Source: Bradyrhizobium betae (GTDB lineage: Bacteria; Pseudomonadota; Alphaproteobacteria; Rhizobiales; Xanthobacteraceae). Taken from it: a stretch of DNA of 64,000 nt. The stretch is taken from assembly GCF_004123905.1 (NCBI RefSeq), contig NZ_MZXW01000008.1, positions 62,001 to 126,000 of the forward strand, read 5' to 3'. The notes below the pieces were generated by a model. The model made no database searches. It had not been told where the DNA came from and was given only the letters and a program-made list of their open reading frames with translations. Numbering within the stretch: the first letter of the stretch is position 1; each line of letters starts with the position of its first letter. Made by a program: the position numbers and the translations under genes. Below, in pieces: positions 25,797 through 32,715 of this stretch.

Positions 25797-26848
25797 CCTA
25801 TATTGCAAAGCCGAAATTCCATCATCCGGGCCTCAAGAAGAACGAGCTCGGCTACACCCATCGCGACTACGAGGGCAAGATCTCGACGCTGTGCGCCGGC
25901 TGCGGCCATGATTCGATCACGGCCTCGATCATCGAGGCCTGCTACGAGCTGTCGATCGAGCCACATCGGGTTGCAAAGATCTCCGGGATCGGCTGCTCGT
26001 CGAAGACGCCGGATTATTTCCTCGGCAATTCACACGGCTTCAACACCGTGCACGGCCGCATGCCCAGCGTGCTGACTGGCGCGAACCTCGCCAACCGCGA
26101 TCTGGTCTATCTCGGCGTCTCCGGCGACGGCGATTCCGCCTCGATCGGCTTCGGCCAGTTCGCGCATTCGATCCGGCGCGGCGTCAACATGACCTACATC
26201 GTCGAGAACAACGGCGTTTATGGCCTGACCAAGGGCCAGTTCTCGGCCACCGCCGACCGCGGCTCGAAGAGCAAGAAGGGCGTCACCAACACCGACAACG
26301 CCATCGACCTCGTCGCGATGGCGCTTCAGCTCGGCGCCACCTTCGTCGCGCGCTCGTTCTCCGGCGACAAGAGCCAGCTGGTGCCGCTGATCGCGGCCGC
26401 GATCGGCCACAAGGGCGCGTCCTTCATCGACGTCATCAGCCCCTGCATCGCCTTCAATAACCACGCCGGCTCGACCAAGAGCTTTGACTATGTCCGCGAG
26501 CACAATGACGCCGTGAACCGGCTCGACGTGCTGGTCGGCCGCGATCCCATCGCGGTGGACTATGCGCCGGGCACGGTGCAGGTGGTGGAGCAGCATGACG
26601 GCAGCAAGATCGCGCTGCGGAAGATCGACGCCGACTACGATCCGCACGACCGGCTGGGCGCCCAGACCTTCCTCGCGAGGCACGCCGCCAAGGGCCAGAT
26701 CGTCACCGGTCTGCTCTATGTCGATCCCGACGCGGAAGATTTGCACGCGCATCTCGACACGGTCGAGACGCCGCTCAACACGCTGGAAGCGGATACGCTG
26801 TGCCCGGGTTCGGCGGCGCTGGACAAGTTCAACGCCAGCCTGCGGTGA
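25793..26848 (+). CDS. korB: 2-oxoacid:acceptor oxidoreductase, TPP-binding beta subunit
   Basis: 351 residues. The N-terminal LCAGCGHDSI carries cluster-type cysteines. The TPP-Mg motif is GDGDSASIGFGQFAHSIRRGVNMTYIVENNGVYGLTKGQ, spanning about residues 108-147. GIGCSSKTPDYF near residue 65 is typical of the beta subunits of this superfamily. The start codon overlaps the korA stop (ATGA). The stop abuts the stop of a converging gene at 26849. It acts in the cytoplasm as the catalytic partner of KorA. Confidence 0.88.
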   Translation: MTYIAKPKFHHPGLKKNELGYTHRDYEGKISTLCAGCGHDSITASIIEACYELSIEPHRVAKISGIGCSSKTPDYFLGNSHGFNTVHGRMPSVLTGANLANRDLVYLGVSGDGDSASIGFGQFAHSIRRGVNMTYIVENNGVYGLTKGQFSATADRGSKSKKGVTNTDNAIDLVAMALQLGATFVARSFSGDKSQLVPLIAAAIGHKGASFIDVISPCIAFNNHAGSTKSFDYVREHNDAVNRLDVLVGRDPIAVDYAPGTVQVVEQHDGSKIALRKIDADYDPHDRLGAQTFLARHAAKGQIVTGLLYVDPDAEDLHAHLDTVETPLNTLEADTLCPGSAALDKFNASLR

Positions 26849-27295
26849 TCATTTGCCGCGCTGAGATGGCTGCCTGACGCGTACGGTGATCTTGTCCGAC
26901 ACAACGGGCGGATCGAACGGATAGTGCTTGGCATCGCCCAGCACGAGTTGCAGCGTGTGCGTCCCCGGCGGAAGCTCGAGGAAGGTCTCGGTCTGCCCTG
27001 CCCCGAAATGAAGATGCGACTTGTCCTGGAGGATCGGCTCCTTGGGATCGATGGGCTCGTTGACGTCGACCAACAGATGATGATGACCGGCGTTCTGGTA
27101 TTCGTCGCCGGCATGCGTCACGCCCATGTTGCGCAAGCCGAACCGGACCCAGAATCCGCCGCGGACCTTCTGCCCGTCATACGGGGTGATGAAGTAGAGC
27201 TTGGCGTCCTTGGGCGCGGTCTTGCCCTGCGAGAAGGCTGCGCCCGGAAGCAATGCGAGCGCCGCCGCCAGCGCGGCACAATAAATGACTTTCAT
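26849..27295 (-). CDS. DUF4399 periplasmic protein
   Basis: 148 residues. A signal peptide (KVIYCAALAAALALLPGAAFS) covers about residues 1-22. The mature part has the DUF4399 pattern: VRGGFWVRFGLRNMGV, then a histidine-rich AGHHHLLVD, SHLHFGAGQTE and GTHTLQLVLGD. The histidines could bind a metal, but no function is established. ATG 27295 has GGAG 8 nt upstream; a TTG one codon earlier is the alternative. The stop codon directly adjoins the korB stop, so the genes converge with no spacer. Confidence 0.85.
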   Translation of the reverse strand: MKVIYCAALAAALALLPGAAFSQGKTAPKDAKLYFITPYDGQKVRGGFWVRFGLRNMGVTHAGDEYQNAGHHHLLVDVNEPIDPKEPILQDKSHLHFGAGQTETFLELPPGTHTLQLVLGDAKHYPFDPPVVSDKITVRVRQPSQRGK

Positions 27296-27312
27296 CAAAT
27301 CTACTCCAGCAC

Positions 27313-28842
27313 TTACGGGCTGAGCGCGACGCGGAATCCATGCGTGGGGTAACGGACGTTGGTGTCGTAGCCATCACGGTTGGACGGCCTCACATATCTC
27401 GAATCGTTCTTCCACGAGCCCGAACGCAGGACATGCGATGCGCAGTCCCCGCCACCCCAGGCCGAGCCGTCGCTGGGTGCGCCCTGATAGCTCTTGTGCC
27501 AGCAGTCCTCGACCCACTGATCGATACCGCCACCCATGTCGTGGAGGCCGAACGGATTCGGCTTGAAGCTGCCGACCTTCGCCGGCTGCTCGGCCGCGAG
27601 GTCACCGCAATCCTTGCATCCGGCCATGCCTGGCTGGAGCTTGTCGCCCCACCAATATTTGCTCTGCGTACCGCCGCGCGCCGCGTATTCCCATTCGGCT
27701 TCGCTCGGAAGCCGGTAGGGCTTCTTCGTCGCCTGCGCGAGATACCCCACATATTGCTGCGCGTCGGTCCAACTCACATTGCTGATCGGCGCATTGTCTT
27801 TGCCGGTGGCCGTGAAGCCGCACGCCTTTGCAGCCGCGCATTCGTTCCATTCCTGCACCGTCACCGGATATTTGCCGATCGAGAACGGTTTGATCGAGAC
27901 CTGGTGGACGGGACGCTCGGTCGGATCATCGTTGCTTCCCATCGCGAAGCTGCCGCCGCGAATGGCGATCATCTCGGGTTCGCGGACCGGTGTCACCGAT
28001 GGGCTCGGCGCCGGGGCGGGCGACGGAGTTGACAAAGCCAACGAGGGCGACGGCTGCGGCGTCTGTGTCGCGGCTTCGCGCGGCGGAGGCTGCGGGCTGG
28101 GGGACGCGGCGGGAGACGCGGTCGGCATGGCTGCCTGCTCGCTCCTCCGGCCGGGCGTCTGCGCCAGCAGGTACCAGAGCACGCCGGCGGCAATGACCAG
28201 CAGCGTGATGGCTAGCAGGAAGATGAGGGTATTCTCGCGCCGGCCTCGCGTCCTGCCGACCGCGTCAGCGTCCGGCAGCACGCGATAGACGCGCACGGGA
28301 TCCGTAATGTTCTTGACCTTGCGATCGCCGAGCGACTCATAGCCGCACACCACCTTGTGCTTGATCTGCTCGTAGATCGCACCCGAGATGTAGACCTGAC
28401 CAGGCTCGGCAATGCCCTCGAGGCGTGTGGCGATGTTGACGCCGTCGCCGTAGACATCGTCCGGCTCCACGATGACATCACCGAGATTGACGCCGATCCG
28501 GTACTCGATGCGGGAATCCTTCGGAAGCGAGGCGTTGCGGCCGACGAGATTCTGCTGGATGACGATGCTACATCGCACGGCCTCGACGGGGCTATCAAAA
28601 ATGGCGATGAATCCGTCGCCCGTCGTCTTCACCAGACTGCCATGGTGCTCGACGATGCTGGGCTGGATCAGATCCCGCTCGATCCGCTTGACGCGGACAT
28701 GCGTGCCTTCCTCATCGGCCTGCATCAAGCGACTGTAGGACGCGATGTCACCGACAATGATGGCTGCGAGGCGGCGGGGCATCGGGCCGTGTGGAGGCGG
28801 CCCATCCTGATTTCCGGATCTGAAGTTGCGAATTTCGCCCAT
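27313..28842 (-). CDS. class III adenylate cyclase fused to a SUMF1 (FGE-like) domain
   Basis: 509 residues from ATG 28842 (GGAG 10 nt upstream). Residues 20-190 are a class III nucleotide cyclase domain, with metal-binding aspartates in GDIASYSRLM and TTGDGFIAIF and the NIATRLEG motif. One membrane segment follows (LIFLLAITLLVIAAGVLWYL, about residues 210-230), then a Pro/Ser/Ala/Thr-rich linker of 60 residues. A SUMF1 domain ends the protein (IRGGSFAMGSND, YRLPSEAEWEYAARGG, GFRVAL). The two active-site cysteines of true formylglycine-generating enzymes are absent (SGSWKNDSRYVRPSNR), so that domain is probably a binding module. Topology would place the cyclase inside and SUMF1 in the periplasm. 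Confidence 0.87.
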   Translation of the reverse strand: MGEIRNFRSGNQDGPPPHGPMPRRLAAIIVGDIASYSRLMQADEEGTHVRVKRIERDLIQPSIVEHHGSLVKTTGDGFIAIFDSPVEAVRCSIVIQQNLVGRNASLPKDSRIEYRIGVNLGDVIVEPDDVYGDGVNIATRLEGIAEPGQVYISGAIYEQIKHKVVCGYESLGDRKVKNITDPVRVYRVLPDADAVGRTRGRRENTLIFLLAITLLVIAAGVLWYLLAQTPGRRSEQAAMPTASPAASPSPQPPPREAATQTPQPSPSLALSTPSPAPAPSPSVTPVREPEMIAIRGGSFAMGSNDDPTERPVHQVSIKPFSIGKYPVTVQEWNECAAAKACGFTATGKDNAPISNVSWTDAQQYVGYLAQATKKPYRLPSEAEWEYAARGGTQSKYWWGDKLQPGMAGCKDCGDLAAEQPAKVGSFKPNPFGLHDMGGGIDQWVEDCWHKSYQGAPSDGSAWGGGDCASHVLRSGSWKNDSRYVRPSNRDGYDTNVRYPTHGFRVALSP

Positions 28843-29178
28843 CGCGGGGCACTCCACAAACTTGCAAGAGGCAGTCCCAGCCTACGACGTCGAGATGAGG
28901 TTGTCTGTGAAGGCTATCACATTGACGAACTGGGACAATGCCGGAGGAATCGCAAGATCGAGTTCCAGAGAGCGGCGGCAACACGTTACTTGAACCTTCC
29001 TGGTCCAGCTTGCGACTAAATCAACGCGCGGAACTATCTGAATTCTGTCCTGCGATGACGGTGTCGAAGAATTGAGAAAGCGCCCGCGGCTGCGCAGATG
29101 TATGCGGGCGCGCCCCGCAACAAGGCCTAGCCTGCGGCTGGCGCATCGACTCGGCCGATGCGGAAATTCCACATCGCC
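28843..29178. other. intergenic stretch between the cyclase gene and the upstream membrane-protein gene
   Basis: 336 bp without a recognisable gene. A hairpin terminator candidate lies at 29080-29111 and the presumed cyclase promoter nearer 28860-29000. An open frame of 96 codons on the minus strand (28882-29172) is arginine/serine-rich with no domain features and is not called. Confidence 0.6.
29080..29111 (-). terminator. hairpin terminator candidate for the STM3941-like gene
   Basis: GCGCCCGC (29080-29087) is perfectly inverted at 29104-29111. Read on the minus strand, the stem is followed by TTTCTC and further T-rich bases. It begins 68 nt past the stop of the gene at 29179-29751 and precedes the cyclase gene, as expected for a transcript end. 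Confidence 0.5.
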
Positions 29179-29751
29179 TTAGCTGACAGGCTCAGGCTCG
29201 GCTGCTGCGCGACCGGAATAGGCCAATCGGCCGGCTGCCCAATATTGCTTGCAGGTGTCGAACAGCCTTTCTCCATCCATGGTCAGGCCGCCCGCATTGA
29301 CGAGCACGCCGTCAGCACCAATTGGCTTGTTCAGCAGCACCAAGACGCGCTTCAGAAAGCCCCCGTCGAACCGCTCGGCGAGGAGAGGATCGAGCTGCAG
29401 CACGACAACTTTCTGGCTGCGATACCGAAAGATCGAGATGTCCCGCACCGATCTCCAGGAGATCGTGTCATCGGCGATCCTGGTGTCGCGAATGCCGATG
29501 CGGGTGATGAAGACGACCGGCTCGCTGGACGAGATCAACGTCCAGAGCATCTTGCAGGTGACCAGGCCGAAAAACACGATGCCGAAATAGCAGAGCGCGA
29601 TCTGGAACGTGGTGATGTCCTTGACGTACTGCCAGCTGAATGCGAGCGCGGCACAGAGCAATGTCAGCACCAGGCCAGCCCCCACGAGCGTGAGCAGCCG
29701 CGGCACTGAATAGCCGATCGCAAGGTTGGGCAAGTTGTGACCTTCGGACAT
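29179..29751 (-). CDS. STM3941-like small membrane protein, paralogue A
   Basis: About 190 residues from ATG 29751; a GTG at 29763 is also possible. Two hydrophobic segments lie near residues 20-40 and 50-70, followed by a cytoplasmic domain (IGIRDTRIADDTISWRSVRDIS). The pattern resembles STM3941-type proteins of unknown function. A second, clearly related protein lies at 37789-38610: FGLVT, GIRDxRI, W-x-S and a C-terminal LxxxC align. No catalytic motif is visible. Confidence 0.65.
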   Translation of the reverse strand: MSEGHNLPNLAIGYSVPRLLTLVGAGLVLTLLCAALAFSWQYVKDITTFQIALCYFGIVFFGLVTCKMLWTLISSSEPVVFITRIGIRDTRIADDTISWRSVRDISIFRYRSQKVVVLQLDPLLAERFDGGFLKRVLVLLNKPIGADGVLVNAGGLTMDGERLFDTCKQYWAAGRLAYSGRAAAEPEPVS

Positions 29752-29960
29752 TTTGAGCGCCACCAGCCATTTGCAACAACCAGGGGTTTACCAATACCCC
29801 TCCTTCCAAAGTGTTTAAGACTGGAACCTTGCGCGGGGCTGCCCATGGGATTGCAAGGCAAGTGCACTTGAACGCACCGCTCGCCGCCCGCGACTAACCG
29901 CCAACCGGCCGCCCCCGCCACTCCAGGGGGCCGCCAACGGCTCACTCGTGTGGTGCGATC

Positions 29961-30581
29961 ATGAAGTTTGCCCTCGTTGTTTCGCTTGCTCTTGCCGCGT
30001 TCCTCAGTGCCGCCCGGGCCGAAGAGGCCGACGACATCCGCGAGGCCACCAAGGCCGAGGCCGAGACGTTCAATGCGCGCATGTATGCGGGCACGCCCGG
30101 CGACAAGGCCTATGCCTGCTTCGTCCGGCGCTACGACGCCGAGCACCTGGCGCGGCATCCGAAGCAGAAGGTCGCCGCGATGAAGCTGCTGATCTCCGCG
30201 GAGCTCGACAAGGAGGACAAGCAGCTCCACAACTCGTTCCGGCTCGGCTTCAGATACCGCCATCGCTCGGGCGAGTTCGACTCCAGCGGCTCCTGCAACC
30301 ACGCGGTGTTCACCACCGATGGCACCGAGATCCGGCTCGGCTGCGGCGTCGACTGCGAAGGCGGCGGCATCGGCGTTGCGCTGTCGAAGGACGACAAGTC
30401 GACGATCGTGCGGCTGGCGCGGGTCAGGGTCTGGCAGAACAACAAGCCGGACAATGATCTCGATCAGGAGCTGGTGGCCGGCGCCGATGACGGGATGTTC
30501 CGTCTCGACCGCACCGACAATGCCGAATGCGCCTCGCTCGTGACCGACCGCAAGGAACTCGCCGCGCTCCGCCACAAATGA
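29961..30581 (+). CDS. secreted hypothetical protein
   Basis: 206 residues with a signal peptide (MKFALVVSLALAAFLSAARA) cleaved before EEADD. The mature protein contains cysteines in YACFVRRYD, GSCNHAVF, LGCGVDCEGGG and NAECASLV, which suggests disulfides in the periplasm. No family is recognised. A DsrE-family gene follows after 30 bp and may be co-transcribed. Confidence 0.7.
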   Translation: MKFALVVSLALAAFLSAARAEEADDIREATKAEAETFNARMYAGTPGDKAYACFVRRYDAEHLARHPKQKVAAMKLLISAELDKEDKQLHNSFRLGFRYRHRSGEFDSSGSCNHAVFTTDGTEIRLGCGVDCEGGGIGVALSKDDKSTIVRLARVRVWQNNKPDNDLDQELVAGADDGMFRLDRTDNAECASLVTDRKELAALRHK

Positions 30582-30611
30582 TATGTGTCCGGTAAAGTCA
30601 GGGAGATCGCC

Positions 30612-31061
30612 ATGAACCGCCGGAACGTGCTGTGGAGTGCCGTCTCGGCTTTGGGCGCAGCGTTCGGCGCCTCCAGCGCAAAGGCCGCGACCGAGGCTCC
30701 GTCGTCGAACAAGCTGAAGGTCGTCTACCATCTCAGCGATGCCGAGAAGGTCAATTTCGTGCTCGGCAACGTCCAGAACCACATCGACGGCGTCGGCGGC
30801 CCCGAGCACGTCACGATCGCGCTGGTGATTCACGGTCCCGCGCTGAAGGCGTTTCACTGGGCGCAGGCCAACCCTGACATCAGCAAGCGCGTCGGTGATT
30901 TTTCCAAGGACGGCGTCGAGCTCGCCGCGTGCGGCAACACCATGAAGGCACAAAACGTCACGCTGACGGATCTGCTGCCGGGTTTTGTCAGCGCGGAAAA
31001 GGGCGGCGTGGTTCGTTTGGCCGAGCTGCAGTCGCAGGGGTATTTGTATCTGCGGCCTTAG
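30612..31061 (+). CDS. DsrE-family protein with Tat-like signal
   Basis: 149 residues. The N-terminus MNRRNVLWSAVSALGAAFGA looks like a twin-arginine signal peptide ending near AKA. The body resembles DsrE/DsrF-like domains (KVVYHLSDAEKVNFVLGNVQNHIDG, ELAACGNTMKAQNV). The single cysteine in AACGNTM lies where sulfur-relay members have their active cysteine, but export argues for a different role. The ATG at 30612 was preferred over a start at 30585 because it gives the signal peptide. Confidence 0.75.
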   Translation: MNRRNVLWSAVSALGAAFGASSAKAATEAPSSNKLKVVYHLSDAEKVNFVLGNVQNHIDGVGGPEHVTIALVIHGPALKAFHWAQANPDISKRVGDFSKDGVELAACGNTMKAQNVTLTDLLPGFVSAEKGGVVRLAELQSQGYLYLRP

Positions 31062-31095
31062 GGTTGCCTGCGGTGGCGCCGCCGCATTCTCCACC

Positions 31096-31180
31096 GTCAT
31101 TGCGAGGAGCCCTTGCGACGAAGCAATCCAGACTGCCACTGAGGAGGGATTCTGGATTGCTTCGCTACGTTCGCAATGAC
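31096..31180. repeat. palindromic intergenic repeat, copy 5
   Basis: GTCATTGCGAGGAGCCC...AAGCAATCCAGA is inverted against TCTGGATTGCTTCGCTACG...CGCAATGAC. At 85 bp it is a compact copy like copy 3. It ends 16 bp before the -35 box of the ArsR promoter. No further copy was seen to the right of it. Confidence 0.88.
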
Positions 31181-31195
31181 AGCGGAGAAAGCGCC

Positions 31196-31252
31196 TTGAC
31201 TTATCCATAACTCCAAGGTTATGAATTAATCCATAACCTGATAGTTATGGAT
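31196..31252 (+). promoter_or_regulatory. promoter and two tandem operators of the ArsR-SRPBCC operon
   Basis: TTGACT (31196-31201) and TTATGA (31219-31224) are spaced 17 bp as -35 and -10. Operator 2 is a perfect 9-bp inverted repeat, ATCCATAAC-N6-GTTATGGAT, at 31229-31252. Operator 1 at 31203-31226 is the same with one mismatch (GTTATGAAT). They are offset by 26 bp. Operator 1 covers the -10 box and operator 2 ends 5 bp before the ATG, so binding by the ArsR protein should block initiation. Confidence 0.75.
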
Positions 31253-31257
31253 TTCGC

Positions 31258-31581
31258 ATGTCGACCGCACCCGACCTCCTGTTTAGAACCCTCGCCGACC
31301 CGACCCGGCGGGCGATCTTCGAGCGGCTGTGCCGCGAGGGCGAGCAGACGGTCGGGGCACTGACGGCGCAGTCGGGCGTTTCCCAGCCGGCGGTCTCAAA
31401 ACATCTCGGCGCGCTGAAGCAGGCTGGCCTGGTGCGCGACCGGCATGAGGGACGCCAGACGCACTACAGCGCGCAACCCGGCGCGCTCAATCCGCTGGTC
31501 GACTGGACCAGTCAGATGGCCGGCTTCTGGCAGAACCGGCTCGATGCGCTCGATGATCTCCTGAAGAGGATGGACCAATGA
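31258..31581 (+). CDS. ArsR-family transcriptional repressor
   Basis: 107 residues. The winged helix is complete (TLADPTRRAIFERLCREGEQTVGAL, SGVSQPAVSKHLGALKQAGLVRDRHEGRQTHY). There is no pair of metal-binding cysteines in the recognition region, and the only cysteine is Cys24. It is therefore of the non-metal ArsR type usually paired with an SRPBCC (AHSA1) protein, as here. Two strong palindromes upstream indicate autorepression. It overlaps the next gene by 4 bp. Confidence 0.92.
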   Translation: MSTAPDLLFRTLADPTRRAIFERLCREGEQTVGALTAQSGVSQPAVSKHLGALKQAGLVRDRHEGRQTHYSAQPGALNPLVDWTSQMAGFWQNRLDALDDLLKRMDQ

Positions 31582-31997
31582 CTGAAACACGATCCGTCGT
31601 CGTCGAACGCGAATTTGCCTTTCCGGCCGAGCGGATCTGGCGCGCGCTGACGCAGCCGCATCTGATCGAGGAATGGCTGATGAAGAACGACTTCAAGCCT
31701 GATGTCGGTCATCGCTTCAATTTGCGCGGCGAATGGGGTGGCGTGCTGGACTGCGAGGTGCTCACCATCGAGCCCCAGAAGACCCTCGCCTACACCTGGA
31801 ATTTCTCGCATGAGGACGCCGCGTTCGATCTGAAAAGCGTCGTGACATTCACGCTGACGCCGACGGGCGCCGGCACGCATTTGCGCGTCGAGCAAGCCGG
31901 CTTCAGCCCGACGCAGAAGCAGGCCTATGGCGGCGCGCATGCCGGCTGGAAGCAGTTTTTCAACAAGCTGGACGAGGTGCTGGCGCGGGCGGAATAG
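31578..31997 (+). CDS. SRPBCC (AHSA1-type) ligand-binding protein
   Basis: 139 residues. VEREFAFPAERIWRALTQPHLIEEWLM at the start, and the C-terminal TPTGAGTHLRVEQAGF ... GGAHAGWKQFFNKLDEVL, are the AHSA1/START-like pattern. Such proteins bind hydrophobic small molecules, and the ligand here is unknown. It is translationally coupled to the ArsR gene (ATGA). Confidence 0.9.
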   Translation: MTETRSVVVEREFAFPAERIWRALTQPHLIEEWLMKNDFKPDVGHRFNLRGEWGGVLDCEVLTIEPQKTLAYTWNFSHEDAAFDLKSVVTFTLTPTGAGTHLRVEQAGFSPTQKQAYGGAHAGWKQFFNKLDEVLARAE

Positions 31998-32041
31998 CCC
32001 GGCCGGCGGACTTCATTCGATCATCTCAAGAGGAGGTTTCA

Positions 32042-32266
32042 TTGACCGGGAATATGTGGGTTCGGCAGATCCATCGCTGGTTGTCGATCGTTTTCACGCT
32101 CGCCGTCATCGCCAACATCGTCGCCATGACGCAGCAGATCCAGGCCGCGTGGATTGGCTTCCTGGCGCTCGTCCCGCTGATTCCAATGCTCATCACCGGG
32201 CTCTATCTGTTCGCGCTGCCCTATCTCGGCCTGCGCGACGACACGCGACGCGAGGCGAGGTCATGA
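32042..32266 (+). CDS. small two-helix membrane protein
   Basis: 74 residues. Two hydrophobic segments (WLSIVFTLAVIANIVAM and WIGFLALVPLIPMLITGLYLFAL) are joined by a short loop. The N-terminus WVRQIHRW is amphipathic. AGGAGG at 32031-32036 is 5 nt before a TTG start at 32042; the ATG at 32054 would be poorly spaced. The family is not identified with certainty. It is the third gene of the ArsR operon and its stop overlaps the next start. Confidence 0.75.
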   Translation: MTGNMWVRQIHRWLSIVFTLAVIANIVAMTQQIQAAWIGFLALVPLIPMLITGLYLFALPYLGLRDDTRREARS

Positions 32267-32706
32267 AGGAGGCCGTGACCGCGAAGAAGACTCCCGCGAA
32301 GGACGCGGCTGGGCCTTCACCCTCCAGGATGATCGACGGCAGGATCAAGGAGCTCGGCGACTGGCGCGGCGAGATGCTGGCGCGGATCCGCGGCCTGATC
32401 AAGGACGCCGATCCTGAGGTCGTCGAGGAATGGAAGTGGCGCGGCGTTCCCGTGTGGGAGCACGACGGCATTATCTGCACCGGCGAGACCTACAAGGCGG
32501 TGGTGAAGATGACCTTTGCCAAGGGCGCGGCGCTCGCCGATCCTGCGGGCCTGTTCAATTCCAGCCTCGACGGAAATGTGCGGCGCGCGATCGATATTCG
32601 CGAAGGCGAAAAGATCAACGAGAAAGCGTTGAAGGCGCTGATCCGCGCGGCGGTGGAGCTGAACGCGTCGAAGGCCAAGAAGAAGCCAGCAAAACGCTCG
32701 GCGTAA
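32263..32706 (+). CDS. DUF1801-type protein
   Basis: 147 residues. A lysine/alanine-rich N-terminal tail (about 20 residues) and C-terminal tail (AKKKPAKRSA) flank a domain with RIKELGDWRGEMLARIRGLI, VEEWKWRGVPVWEHDGIICTGETYKAVVKMTFAKGA and LDGNVRRAIDIREGEKI. These are features of the YdhG-like/DUF1801 fold. Function is unknown. The basic tails could bind nucleic acid. It is the last gene of the ArsR operon, joined by ATGA to the membrane-protein gene. Confidence 0.82.
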   Translation: MKEAVTAKKTPAKDAAGPSPSRMIDGRIKELGDWRGEMLARIRGLIKDADPEVVEEWKWRGVPVWEHDGIICTGETYKAVVKMTFAKGAALADPAGLFNSSLDGNVRRAIDIREGEKINEKALKALIRAAVELNASKAKKKPAKRSA

Positions 32707-32715
32707 CCGGCGGCC

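Noticed and set aside
27313..28842. formylglycine-generating enzyme activity for the SUMF1 domain
   Set aside because: The two conserved active-site cysteines are not present in the corresponding block, and no sulfatase gene is nearby.
28882..29172. 96-codon open frame on the minus strand in the gap before the cyclase gene
   Set aside because: It overlaps the terminator hairpin, has no ribosome site that I trust and no conserved pattern.
3594..31180. possible CRISPR or transposon from repeated sequences
   Set aside because: The repeats are dispersed palindromes kilobases apart, with no regular spacers, no cas genes and no transposase.
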